A stretch of DNA of 64,000 nt from Caldilineaceae bacterium (GCA_022821545.1 JAJEDJ010000038.1:1-64000); one strand, 5' to 3'; shown: positions 44,160 to 52,776, numbered from the stretch's first letter. A program made the numbers and translations. The notes: generated by a model not told the origin, from the letters alone.

Positions 44160-45620
44160 ATGTCCCGGAGTCATGGCAGGAAAGATGGTCTGTTGAATCG
44201 CCGCGATCTTCTCAGACTGGGAGGAGGTGCAGCGGTAGGCGCGGCTATGCTGGGGGCTTGCGCGCCCGTGGCCGCGCCGCAAGAGCAGCCGGCCGCTCCG
44301 GCCGTAATGAGCGACCATCCGGCAGCTCTGCTTCCCTCGGGCTTTAGCGCCCAGCTGGAATGGTGGACGCATACCGACCACGACACAACCGTAGGCAACG
44401 TCATTCGAGCCGGCATCGACCGCTTCCGGGAGGCAAACCCGGGTGTTTCGGTCGAGCTGCGAGTCTTCCCCAATCGGGAGATGAACGACAAGAACCGTAC
44501 TGCGCTGCTGGGCCGCCAGGGGCAGCCGACCATATTCAGCCCGCTGCCTTCTTACATGCGCGACGGCTTGCTGGAGCCGCTGTCCGACAAATACTTTGAG
44601 GCGGACTGGCTGAAAGAGACCTTCGGTTTCCAGGAAGCGCTCTACTGGGAAGGGGACACCTATATCATTCCGCCCGGTTCTCTGATGACCGGCGCCTTTT
44701 ACAACAAGACGCTGTGGCAAGAGGGCGGACTGACCGATGAAGACGTGCCCCGCACCTGGGACGAAATGCTCGAAATCGCCAAGATGCTTACGCAGTATGA
44801 CGACAACGGGGACGTCGTGACGGCCGGTCTGTCCATGCACGCCGAGGCCTTCCGCATCGCCCGTGACTGGCCGGGACAGCATGGCGGCTACCACTATAAC
44901 CGCGAGCTGGGGCGGGTCTTCGACTCGACCGGATGGCGCAAGTTCATGGAGTTCTACATCCGCGCGATCGTTGAGGAGAAGGTGGACAACCCCAAGATGC
45001 CCCCCTACCTGGAAGCTTTCCCCACCAACCGGGCGGCCATGACCGTCAACAAGGGCTGGCTGGTCGGAACCTTCACGAACCAGTTCCCCGACCTCGAGTT
45101 TGGCGTCTTCCCGACGCCCCTGGCCGCCGACCGCCCTGACGACGGCTGGTGGGGCATTGCCGACGACCTCGGCTTTGGCTATACGGTCAACCAGTTCGCG
45201 GACGACGATGAGAAAGAGGCCGCCAACGCGCTCCTCCGCTATCTCTACGGCGACGATGAGTTCATGGGCCGCTGGGCCGTGAATTCGGCCGCTGTGCCCT
45301 CGAAGCTGGCAGTTCGCGAATGGCCGGAGTTTCAGGCGCCCAGGATCCAAACCTTCATGCTTACGGCTCCTTACCGGGCCCCGTTCGGCGGCGAGGAGTT
45401 CCCCCGGCAGCGTGAAATCGCCAAGACCGCGCTGGAGTCTCTGCTGCAGGGAACGTCGATCGATGACGCCATCGCCGCGTCGCAGGCGGAGATGGCGGTG
45501 GTTATGGAGCAGAACGCCGGCACCCCGTTTATCGTCTTCGAGCCGGACTACAAGCCCCCGGCCGACCTGAGCGTGCTGGAGGCCTGGAGCTCAGGGCAGA
45601 TCGCCTTTCCGTTCTCTTAG
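44160..45620 (+). CDS. ABC sugar solute-binding lipoprotein, family 1
   Basis: 486 residues from the ATG at 44160 with AAAGGAGG 7 nt upstream. Tat motif NRRDLLRLG and lipobox LGAC (Cys34). Landmarks: FREANPGVSVELRVFPNREM, MTGAFYNKTLWQEGGL (hinge tyrosine motif) and AAMTVNKGWLVGTF. It heads locus 4, which also encodes a beta-propeller glycosidase-like protein, so a plant, algal or host glycan fragment is a reasonable ligand guess. Confidence 0.9.
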   Translation: MSRSHGRKDGLLNRRDLLRLGGGAAVGAAMLGACAPVAAPQEQPAAPAVMSDHPAALLPSGFSAQLEWWTHTDHDTTVGNVIRAGIDRFREANPGVSVELRVFPNREMNDKNRTALLGRQGQPTIFSPLPSYMRDGLLEPLSDKYFEADWLKETFGFQEALYWEGDTYIIPPGSLMTGAFYNKTLWQEGGLTDEDVPRTWDEMLEIAKMLTQYDDNGDVVTAGLSMHAEAFRIARDWPGQHGGYHYNRELGRVFDSTGWRKFMEFYIRAIVEEKVDNPKMPPYLEAFPTNRAAMTVNKGWLVGTFTNQFPDLEFGVFPTPLAADRPDDGWWGIADDLGFGYTVNQFADDDEKEAANALLRYLYGDDEFMGRWAVNSAAVPSKLAVREWPEFQAPRIQTFMLTAPYRAPFGGEEFPRQREIAKTALESLLQGTSIDDAIAASQAEMAVVMEQNAGTPFIVFEPDYKPPADLSVLEAWSSGQIAFPFS

Positions 45621-45713
45621 ACCCTGGTGGCTCGCGGTGGATGGCCGGCCTCGGCGCCGGTCGTTCTCGCGGGCCGTCGGTGTTGGCCTCGTCCGCTCTG
45701 AATGGAGGGCCTT

Positions 45714-46640
45714 ATGCGCCTCAATGTCCTTGGCGTCCGCCAGGGCCAGCGAGCCATGGTCTATGGGTCGCTGCTCTTTCTCGTAATCTTTTACGGGGGA
45801 TTCAGGCTGTGGCCGATGGCCTATTCCATCGTCCTCAGCCTGTTTAACTGGCGGGGGTTGAAGCCAATCTGGGAGCAGCAGTTTGTCGGGCTGTCCCACT
45901 ACGAGTTTGCCCTGGTCAAGGACACGCTCGTCCTGGAATCGTTGTGGCGAACGATAGTATTCAGTACCGAGCTTGTAATCATCAGCACTGTGCTGGGGCT
46001 GATCGTCGCCGTGCTGATCAGAAACCACCGGCGCGCCCAGCCCGCGCTGCGGCTGGCCTATTTTCTCCCCTACATCGTGCCCGCGGTCGTGTCCGGGCTT
46101 CTCATGCGGGTGCTTTTCCAGCCCCAATTCGGCTCAGTCAACGCGCTTCTGAACATCATCGGTTTGCCTTCGCAGCCCTGGATGGCAAGTCCCAAGAGCG
46201 CGCTGCTGACCGTGGCGCTGGTGGCTGCCTGGGCGCGGCTGGGGTACAACGTGATCCTGTTTCTCGCCGGCCTGGACCAAATTCCCTCCGACCTGCTCGA
46301 CGCGGCGCGGGTTGACGGCGCGGGGGCCTGGCAGACCTTCTGGCGCATCACTTTTCCGCTGCTGATGCCGGTCATGTTATTCGTCGTTGTAACCGGTACG
46401 ATTGCCGCTCTGCAGGAGTTCGGCGTCATCTACGCCATGACCCTGGGTTCCACGGAGGTGGTGGGCGGCCCCGTGCGCGCGACGACCGTATTCTCGATCC
46501 TCCTCTATTTGACTGCCTTTTCCGAAGTCGGCGGCTTTAACTACAGCTATGGCGCTACGCTTGCCGTCATTCTCTTTCTCTTAATTTTCGGATTGACGCT
46601 GGTCCAGTTCCGCGTCATGCGCACCCGGTGGGAATACTGA
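45714..46640 (+). CDS. Sugar ABC transporter permease, MalF/UgpA type
   Basis: 308 residues from the ATG at 45714 (GGAGGG 4 nt upstream); a Met four codons earlier is in frame but lies on the ribosome site. Membrane segments begin MVYGSLLFLVIFYGGFRLWPMAYSIVLSLF; the EAA loop is LDAARVDGAGAWQTFWRITFPLLMP. A 13-bp repeat array follows before its partner gene. Confidence 0.9.
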   Translation: MRLNVLGVRQGQRAMVYGSLLFLVIFYGGFRLWPMAYSIVLSLFNWRGLKPIWEQQFVGLSHYEFALVKDTLVLESLWRTIVFSTELVIISTVLGLIVAVLIRNHRRAQPALRLAYFLPYIVPAVVSGLLMRVLFQPQFGSVNALLNIIGLPSQPWMASPKSALLTVALVAAWARLGYNVILFLAGLDQIPSDLLDAARVDGAGAWQTFWRITFPLLMPVMLFVVVTGTIAALQEFGVIYAMTLGSTEVVGGPVRATTVFSILLYLTAFSEVGGFNYSYGATLAVILFLLIFGLTLVQFRVMRTRWEY

Positions 46641-46650
46641 CCGGCGCGCT

Positions 46651-46702
46651 TCTGTAATCTTACTCTGTTATCTTACTCTGTACTTTTACTCTGTAATCCT
46701 GC
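46651..46702. repeat. Four tandem 13-bp repeats between permease genes
   Basis: Units TCTGTAATCTTAC, TCTGTTATCTTAC, TCTGTACTTTTAC and TCTGTAATCCTGC run without gaps from 46651 to 46702. They fill the 82-bp gap between the two locus-4 permease genes and replace any Shine-Dalgarno; the next start (46723) is preceded by AT-rich sequence only. Confidence 0.9.
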
Positions 46703-46722
46703 GTGAGCGCTTAACGATAATT

Positions 46723-47610
46723 ATGGCATCTGAGCGTATTCCATCATCGACCGGCCTTTCAGGACCGTTTGGCAGGCGCGGCGGACCTCGCAGTGAGATC
46801 GCGGCATACTGCCTCTCCCTGGTCCTGGTTTCGTTCGGGGCGTTGATCATGATCGTGCCCTTCGCGTTTATGGTGATCACATCTTTCAAGACGCAGGCCG
46901 AAATCATCGCCATCCCGGCCGTCTGGCTGCCGTCGCAACTGACGCTGGATAACTTTGTCCAAGTTTGGAATCGAACGGAGTTGCTGCGCTCGCTTTTCAA
47001 CACGGCCTACCTGGCGGTCGTGATCACCGCTGCGACGGTCTTCAGCAGTTCGCTGATGGGGTTCGTCTTCAGCAAATATGAGTTTCGCGGCCGGGACGTG
47101 ATCTTCACCATCAGCCTAGCCGGCATGATGCTTCCCTTCTATGTGATCTCGATTCCGCTCTATCTGATGATCATCTCGCTCGGCTGGGTGAATTCGTATG
47201 CGGCCCTGATCATCCCTTCCCTGTACAACTCGTTCGGCGTCTTTATGATGCGCCAGTTCATGTTCAGCATCCCTGCCGAGCTGCTGGACTCTGCCCGGCT
47301 CGACGGATGCACTGAGTTCAGAATCTTCTGGTCGATCGCCCTGCCGCTTTCCAAATCTGCGGCTGGAGCCCTGAGCCTGCTCAACCTGATGGTATATTGG
47401 AACTGGTTCTTCTGGCCTCTCATTGTCCTCAACTCGGAGGAGAAGTTCACGATATCGCTAACCTTGACCAAGTTCATGGGGCTATACTGGACCGAGTACG
47501 GCCCGCTTACCGCCGGATCATTTCTGGCGGTAATCCCCATCGTCGTTACCTTCCTTTTCCTGCAGCGCTATTTTGTCGAGGGCATCGCCACAACCGGCAT
47601 GAAGGGATAG
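46723..47610 (+). CDS. Sugar ABC transporter permease, MalG/UgpE type
   Basis: 295 residues. A polar N-terminus (about 25 residues) precedes IAAYCLSLVLVSFGALIMIVPFAFMVITSF. The EAA loop is LDSARLDGCTEFRIFWSIALPLSK and the ending YFVEGIATTGMKG. No ribosome site is evident at the ATG; the beta-propeller gene follows after 4 bp. Confidence 0.9.
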   Translation: MASERIPSSTGLSGPFGRRGGPRSEIAAYCLSLVLVSFGALIMIVPFAFMVITSFKTQAEIIAIPAVWLPSQLTLDNFVQVWNRTELLRSLFNTAYLAVVITAATVFSSSLMGFVFSKYEFRGRDVIFTISLAGMMLPFYVISIPLYLMIISLGWVNSYAALIIPSLYNSFGVFMMRQFMFSIPAELLDSARLDGCTEFRIFWSIALPLSKSAAGALSLLNLMVYWNWFFWPLIVLNSEEKFTISLTLTKFMGLYWTEYGPLTAGSFLAVIPIVVTFLFLQRYFVEGIATTGMKG

Positions 47611-47614
47611 AGCA

Positions 47615-49159
47615 ATGATTGTTGGCTACAACCCGGAGACCCATTTCGAGCGCTTCGGCGATCAGACCCAGTATTTCCTCGATGACACCGTTCTGGAGTG
47701 GGTGAAAAATATCAAGCGCACGCACCACGTCGCGGCCAAACATGCCGCCAACCCGGTCATCCGCCGCGACAGGCCGTGGGAGGTGTGGCCCCATTTCAAC
47801 ACGACCGTGACCGCGCTGCGCGACGAAGACGGCCGCTTCCGCTGCTGGTACATGGATTTCACCAACCTGGGCTTTGAAGGCGGGGCTGAGGCGGTTTGGA
47901 AGCCAAAGCTCAGCTATGCCGAGTCCAGCGACGGCGTGCGCTGGGACAAGCCGCAGTTGGGCGCAGTAATAGTGGACGGGCGGGACACGAACAGACTGGA
48001 TTGGGACGACAGGCTGGGTACGCCGGTTGCCCTCTCGGTGATCCGGGACCCGGTCGATCCGGACCCTGGGCGCCGCTACAAGATGGCCTACCTGCCCGAA
48101 AAGTTGAATATCAACGTGCCCAAGCGCAGCACGATCACGCACTCCCATTCGCTGGGTCTTTGCTTCGCCTACTCCCCTGACGGGATCTGCTGGACGCAGG
48201 AGCCGTCGAATCCGGTAAATCTGATCTGGGGCGGGGACGTTCTGTCCCTCTCCTACGATCAAGAACGGGCGCGCTATGTGATCTATGGACGCGGCCACTA
48301 CGCGGCCGAAACCGGTAATCCGGCCGGGGACCAGTGGTTTACGCGGCACTTTCCGGGGCAACCCTATGGATGGGTCCCAAAGCGGGCGGTCTACCGGCTG
48401 GAGAGCGAGAATCTGCTGGACTGGACGCCGGCGCAGCGCGTGCTCGCGCCGGGACCTTACCACAACCTGGATGACCAGTTCTACGCGTTCTCCCACTTCC
48501 GGCTGGGCCGCTATCACTGCGGGCTCCTGCCGGTCTTTCACACCGTTGACAATACCAAGGACACCGAGTTGGTCTACAGCCATGACGGCATCGAGTGGCG
48601 CCACTACCCGCACGGGCCCTGGGTGATTCCCCGCGAGGGCGAAGAGACGTGGGATGCGTTCCAGGTTGATACGGTGGTCCCGCCGCTGCGGGTGGGCGAT
48701 GAAAGTTACATCTTCTATGGCGGGGCCGATTTTCACCACGATTGGGCCTTCGTCGGCAAGGCGCAAGGGTTGGATACGCCCGAGGCGGACCGGCCGCCCG
48801 GCGAACTGAACGAGGGGCTGGGGCTGGCCGTCTTACGCGCCGATGGATTCGTGTCGCTGGACGCAGGGCTGCGCGAGGGGATTATCAGCACAAAACCGTT
48901 CTTCTCAACCGGCGAGAAGCTGATCATCAACGCCCGTTGCCATCGCAATGGTTATATCGACGTTGAAGTCACCGACCCGATGGACGAGCCCTGGGCCGGG
49001 TTTACTCGCAGCGAGTCCGACCGCTTCAGCGGCGATGCCGTCGACCACGTGGTCACCTGGCAGGGGCGGTCGGCGGTGAACGAAATCGTCGGCTATACAC
49101 GTTTGCGGTTCTACATGAAAGACGCCGAACTCTACTCATTCCGGGTGGCGGATACCTGA
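47615..49159 (+). CDS. Beta-propeller protein resembling GH43/GH32-like glycosidases
   Basis: 514 residues, no signal peptide. AAGGGAT lies 6 nt before the ATG. Repeated strands with S-x-D-G-x-x-W mark the blades: SYAESSDGVRWDKPQLG, FAYSPDGICWTQEPS and YSHDGIEWRHYPHG, as in five-bladed GH32/43/68-type or sialidase-like folds. The C-terminus WAGFTRSESDRFSGD...RLRFYMKDAELYSFRVAD is a beta-sandwich end that recurs in the 57081-58607 protein. I cannot match catalytic acids with confidence, so activity is inferred only from fold and from position directly behind a sugar permease. It would be cytoplasmic. Confidence 0.65.
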   Translation: MIVGYNPETHFERFGDQTQYFLDDTVLEWVKNIKRTHHVAAKHAANPVIRRDRPWEVWPHFNTTVTALRDEDGRFRCWYMDFTNLGFEGGAEAVWKPKLSYAESSDGVRWDKPQLGAVIVDGRDTNRLDWDDRLGTPVALSVIRDPVDPDPGRRYKMAYLPEKLNINVPKRSTITHSHSLGLCFAYSPDGICWTQEPSNPVNLIWGGDVLSLSYDQERARYVIYGRGHYAAETGNPAGDQWFTRHFPGQPYGWVPKRAVYRLESENLLDWTPAQRVLAPGPYHNLDDQFYAFSHFRLGRYHCGLLPVFHTVDNTKDTELVYSHDGIEWRHYPHGPWVIPREGEETWDAFQVDTVVPPLRVGDESYIFYGGADFHHDWAFVGKAQGLDTPEADRPPGELNEGLGLAVLRADGFVSLDAGLREGIISTKPFFSTGEKLIINARCHRNGYIDVEVTDPMDEPWAGFTRSESDRFSGDAVDHVVTWQGRSAVNEIVGYTRLRFYMKDAELYSFRVADT

Positions 49160-49280
49160 TCTCAGACCGCATCCCAATCTTGGGGCGAACTTTCGGATAC
49201 ATCCGGAAGCAACCGGGCCGCGGTCCCCCCTCTCTGTTTCCCCGGCAGACCAACCGCCGCCACCGACCACCGCAGTTCCG

Positions 49281-49350
49281 ACTACGAAAATACCAGAATA
49301 TATCATAATGCGCCAGAACCTACCTGAATGTGTCAAATTGTGTCAAAATC
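49281..49350. repeat. Seven degenerate 10-bp tandem repeats
   Basis: In exact 10-bp register the units include TACCAGAATA, TATCATAATG, CGCCAGAACC, TACCTGAATG, TGTCAAATTG and TGTCAAAATC; the common form is nnYCAnAAnn. The register equals one helical turn and is not a multiple of three. The array is followed by CTTCAGCG, which also follows the third array. Confidence 0.75.
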
Positions 49351-49404
49351 CTTCAGCGATCTCACGACTGAACCACTGCATGGAAAGGGGGGGTCCCCCC
49401 AAAA

Positions 49405-49438
49405 GTCTGTCAAAACCTGTCAAAGTCTGCCAAAATCT
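49405..49438. repeat. Second 10-bp-phased array
   Basis: GTCTGTCAAA, ACCTGTCAAA, GTCTGCCAAA then a decayed unit. The core TGTCAAA is shared with the first array. It lies just after the G7TC6 hairpin. Confidence 0.75.
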
Positions 49439-49504
49439 CCGAATTCTCTCTCTTTTGAACCGTTGATTGGAACGCGGGAGTCTCCCCAGGAAACGTGTCG
49501 TAAA

Positions 49505-49540
49505 AGTGTCAAAATGTGCCTAAACGCGCCAAAATCCTTC
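49505..49540. repeat. Third 10-bp-phased array
   Basis: AGTGTCAAAA, TGTGCCTAAA, CGCGCCAAAA, running into TCCTTCAGCG as in the first array. About 100 bp separate arrays two and three. Confidence 0.7.
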
Positions 49541-49658
49541 AGCGCCCTCCATTCCTCGCCCCAAACGTCCCGCCGCCCCTCCCCTCACGCCTCGCAATTC
49601 AGCGTGGTTGACAAGCAACCAATTCTGGCGGAACATAGGCGGGCCAAAGGGGGAGCAA

Positions 49659-50519
49659 ATGCAAGAACATTCACGAGCCATTCTGAACGCGGACCCCAGC
49701 CTTAGCCGCTTCGATCCGCTGCCGCGCATCATCTATCACGACGACTTCAACCGCGGCCTTCGGGGCTGGGTCGAGCTTATCGGGAACTACGAAGACAGCC
49801 TCGACAGTATGCTGCCCCAATACGCCGACATGCGCCCTCCCATGCTCAGCAGCGGCACGCACTGGGACACGGGCACCCATGGCGCAATGCAGGGGACCTA
49901 TTCGATGAAACTGGCCACCCGCGCCCGCGCCGGGGACATCAGTGTCTCGATCAAGCGCGTAACCTGGCGCCACAGGGGGCCCGTCCGGCTGGAGGCCTAC
50001 TTCACCTTCAAGCCGGAGGCGAGCGCACTGCAGCTGTCCGTTGACGACGTCCGCGCCGTCGGCGTCCTGTTCGACCTTCAGGATCAGGAGTACCGCTGGA
50101 TGCCGCACTGGCGCTATCTCAATGCCCTGCAGGGCGAACCCGTCCGTAGCTGGCAGTTCAAGCGCAAACGGGAGCCGTTTCACGACATCGGCGGCAGGGC
50201 CGAGACCGTCTCCCACTTTCACCTCGCGCCCAGCGGTTGGGAAAACGTGCCTGACTCCGCCCAAATCCTGTGCTACAATGAGGTCGCCACCAAATTCAAC
50301 TGGTACTATCTCCGCATGGACCTCGACCTGGCCGGCCGTCAGATCACGCACCTGCAATGCAACGATCGCGTCCACGACGTCACCGCTGTTGGGCCCATGA
50401 TGATCCCAGCCATGCCCAACCTGGACTGCATGCTCAACGTCGCATTCTGGGTTGAGACCGACGTCGACAAACGGGCCTTTCTCTACGTCGATTCGGTCCT
50501 TCTTTCGGGGGACTGGTAG
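49659..50519 (+). CDS. Unknown beta-rich protein (jelly-roll/lectin-like appearance)
   Basis: 286 residues from the ATG at 49659, chosen for GGGGGAG 3 nt upstream; a TTG at 49608 is in frame but lacks a site. There is no signal peptide. Predominantly beta strands, with a start IIYHDDFNRGLRGWVELIGNYEDS that resembles laminin-G or concanavalin-like carbohydrate-binding folds. Later segments are YSMKLATRARAGDISVSIKRVTW and AFWVETDVDKRAFLYVDSVLLSGDW. I do not recognise the family. It follows the propeller gene of locus 4 and is paired with the next small gene (2-bp gap), so a joint role in glycan handling is inferred. Confidence 0.6.
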   Translation: MQEHSRAILNADPSLSRFDPLPRIIYHDDFNRGLRGWVELIGNYEDSLDSMLPQYADMRPPMLSSGTHWDTGTHGAMQGTYSMKLATRARAGDISVSIKRVTWRHRGPVRLEAYFTFKPEASALQLSVDDVRAVGVLFDLQDQEYRWMPHWRYLNALQGEPVRSWQFKRKREPFHDIGGRAETVSHFHLAPSGWENVPDSAQILCYNEVATKFNWYYLRMDLDLAGRQITHLQCNDRVHDVTAVGPMMIPAMPNLDCMLNVAFWVETDVDKRAFLYVDSVLLSGDW

Positions 50520-50521
50520 CC

Positions 50522-50854
50522 ATGCTGCGCGAGAGTTACACAGCCATCGTAGAACGCAGTGAGGAACTGAAGGGCGGCTTCGCCACCGAGCCTTACGAAT
50601 GCGGCTGGGCGGGCGAAGCCATCTTCTTCGTGCGGACTCTGGAGCGCGTCGGCAGCCTTGAAGGCGTTAGACTGAATGTCCAGATTTCGCCGGACGGGAT
50701 TCGCTGGTGCGACGAGGGGGCAAGCGTTACGCTCGGCGAGGAGGAGGTTGCATTTTGCAAAGTGGCCCACTTTGGCAACTGGCTCCGCCTGTCCGGTACG
50801 CTGCCGGACGGCGCCCGTATGAGGGCGATCATCGCCCTCAGTCTCAAGGCGTAA
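50522..50854 (+). CDS. Small unknown beta-rich protein
   Basis: 110 residues starting 2 bp after the previous stop. It includes NVQISPDGIRWCDEG, the same S-x-D-G-x-x-W strand motif as the propeller proteins here, and ends in FGNWLRLSGTLPDGARMRAIIALSLK. The length fits a single sandwich domain or accessory subunit. No family recognised; the tight spacing to the 49659 gene supports co-expression. Confidence 0.55.
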   Translation: MLRESYTAIVERSEELKGGFATEPYECGWAGEAIFFVRTLERVGSLEGVRLNVQISPDGIRWCDEGASVTLGEEEVAFCKVAHFGNWLRLSGTLPDGARMRAIIALSLKA

Positions 50855-50983
50855 CCGCGTTTGAACGGCAACCCGTATCGAATCTCATGAGGGGGTGACG
50901 TACAGAGGAGACCTTTGCGTTGACGGAGCATTCGTTTGCTGTGCAGTGTTCAGATTGTGTGCCCCTGACGGGCGCAAAGTCAT

Positions 50984-51005
50984 AACAGTCAAGGAGAACA
51001 GTCAA
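50984..51005. repeat. AACAGTCAA repeated on both sides of the Shine-Dalgarno
   Basis: AACAGTCAA at 50984-50992 and 50997-51005, 13-bp period, with AAGGAG (50991-50996) between and overlapping them, directly before the ATG at 51007. Confidence 0.7.
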
Positions 51006-51006
51006 A

Positions 51007-52776
51007 ATGAACGCATTCCGAAACTCCAAACTGCTTACTGGGCTGCTGATTCTCTTGGCGCTGGCGCTGACCGCCGGATGCGCGCCGGCGGCAGGCGGTC
51101 CTGCCGCCCCGGCAGAGGCCCAGATGTCCGAGTCGACGTCCTACATGCCCTGGTCGCCCGTCTGGCGCGAACGGACCGCTCTCCCGGCCGACACCGCCAG
51201 GGCCGACGAGCAGGTTCTGCGCTGGGGCACCTACTACGGCCAGCGCTATCCCTATCCCTTCGAAACTTCAGGCGGATACGCCGTTTCGGGCATGCTCAAC
51301 ATGGCCTTTGAAACGCTCTTCTGGATGAATGAGGACGGAACGCTGGAAGGCCGCCTCGCGGAGGGATTCAGCGCAAGCGAGGATGAGACCGTCTGGACGA
51401 TCACGCTCAAAGAAGGGATCGTGGCCTCGGACGGTGAACCCTTCACCGCGGAGGACGTGAAAAAGTCGATTGAACTTCACGCTTCCCCCAACACCGGCTC
51501 GCGCGGCACCACCTACGCCCGCTTCATCAAGGGCTACGACGCCATGCGGGCGGAGGAGGACCCGGCCACCGAGCTGGAGGGCGTCACCGTCATCGACGAT
51601 CTGACCGTGCAGGTCGAGTTGACGCAGCCGTTCCGCGACTTTGCCGCAATCCTCTCGCTGCCGCACCGTTTCCTCATGGCGGAGACATCCAATTACAGTC
51701 CGCCGGCCGAGGACGAGGCGCCCTGGTTCGTCGGCCGCGGCGCGACCGGCCCCTTCATGATCGCCACCGAGCCGATCTGGGTTGGGCCTTCCGAGCCGGA
51801 GTCGTTCGAGCTGGTGCGCAATCCCAACTGGCGCGGCGATACCCCGATTCTGGAGAAGGTCGTGCTGAAGTACTATTCGGACCCGCAAACCGCCCTGATC
51901 GCCTATGAGAACGACGAGTACGACGTCTCCGAAAAGTATGGACCGCTGGAAGCCGCCGAACTGCTGGAGCCCGGCCGCGCCACCAGCGCGGAGATGTTCC
52001 CCTTCCAGTACGAGGTCAGCCGCAGCTTCTACATCGCCCGCGATCTCCCGCCCATGGATGATACCAAGGTACGACAGGCGCTGGCCCATGCCGTCGACTT
52101 CAAGGTAATCGCCGATACGCTGCTGCGGGGCATGTGGCAGCCGGCCTGCCAGCTGATTCCAATGGGCTGGCCGGGCTTTGTGGATGGCGAATGCCATACG
52201 CCCAGCTATGATCCGGAGCTGGCCCGCCAGCTGATCGCCGAATCCAGCTACGGCTCAGCCGAGAACATCCCCCAGATTCGGATGCATGTGGGTGAGGCCG
52301 GTTTTGGCGGCCAGGTCGGCCATCTGACGCGCATCGCGCAGGCCATGCAGCAGTACTGGAAACAGAATCTGGGCCTGGAAGTCGTGATCGAGCGTTCGCG
52401 AGACGTGTTCCGGGCCAACCCCGAGCTGTATCAGATCGTGCGCCGCTCCTATGCCGCCCGCTACCCAGGTCTCTCGGCCGTGTGTGAAAACGCCTCGCCA
52501 ATCGGCACCTATAACCGCTCACGCGCAGACTCATGGGGTCCGCCGGAAGCGGAAGCGCTGTGCATGACCGCCGACTCGACGATGGACCTGGCCGAGGCAA
52601 TCCCGATGTACCAGGAGGCGGGACGTCTCTTCTTCACCGAAGTCTACAGCATCGGCCACTTCACCGAGCCGGCCTACATGCTCGTCAAGCCATGGGTCAG
52701 CGATTGGAACTCCCTGTTCGGCAGCCTCGATCACGGCGTGCGCAACCCGGAGCATCTCTTCATCGCCGCCCGTTAA
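51007..52776 (+). CDS. Peptide/nickel-type ABC transporter solute-binding lipoprotein (SBP family 5)
   Basis: 589 residues; AAGGAG lies 10 nt before the ATG. A Sec signal peptide ends in LTAGC (Cys25). Family-5 landmarks: VWTITLKEGIVASDGEPFTAEDVKKSIELH and DDTKVRQALAHAVDFKVIADTLLRGMW. It heads the complete Dpp/Opp-type locus 5. Because two beta-propeller, glycosidase-like genes end the operon, the ligand may be an oligosaccharide rather than a peptide, as known for some family-5 SBPs. Confidence 0.9.
   Translation: MNAFRNSKLLTGLLILLALALTAGCAPAAGGPAAPAEAQMSESTSYMPWSPVWRERTALPADTARADEQVLRWGTYYGQRYPYPFETSGGYAVSGMLNMAFETLFWMNEDGTLEGRLAEGFSASEDETVWTITLKEGIVASDGEPFTAEDVKKSIELHASPNTGSRGTTYARFIKGYDAMRAEEDPATELEGVTVIDDLTVQVELTQPFRDFAAILSLPHRFLMAETSNYSPPAEDEAPWFVGRGATGPFMIATEPIWVGPSEPESFELVRNPNWRGDTPILEKVVLKYYSDPQTALIAYENDEYDVSEKYGPLEAAELLEPGRATSAEMFPFQYEVSRSFYIARDLPPMDDTKVRQALAHAVDFKVIADTLLRGMWQPACQLIPMGWPGFVDGECHTPSYDPELARQLIAESSYGSAENIPQIRMHVGEAGFGGQVGHLTRIAQAMQQYWKQNLGLEVVIERSRDVFRANPELYQIVRRSYAARYPGLSAVCENASPIGTYNRSRADSWGPPEAEALCMTADSTMDLAEAIPMYQEAGRLFFTEVYSIGHFTEPAYMLVKPWVSDWNSLFGSLDHGVRNPEHLFIAAR

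Larger units (their letters stand above)
49160..49658. other. Intergenic region (499 bp) with 10-bp-phased repeat arrays
   Basis: No coding frame. It contains three arrays of decamers (49281-49350, 49405-49438, 49505-49540) described separately, a G7TC6 block at 49387-49400 (GGGGGGG followed by T and CCCCCC, a perfect small hairpin), and pyrimidine-rich DNA before the ribosome site of the 49659 gene. Confidence 0.7.

Noticed and set aside
42834..45350. 838-codon open frame on the minus strand
   Set aside because: Antisense shadow of the amidohydrolase and SBP genes, which show full domain signatures on the plus strand.
46703..46715. GTGAGCGCTTAAC as a regulator site before the permease gene
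   Set aside because: Only an AGCGCT core is symmetrical; position inside an operon makes an operator unlikely.
49281..49540. Possible CRISPR array
   Set aside because: Units are 10 bp with no spacers and degenerate sequence; no cas genes are present.
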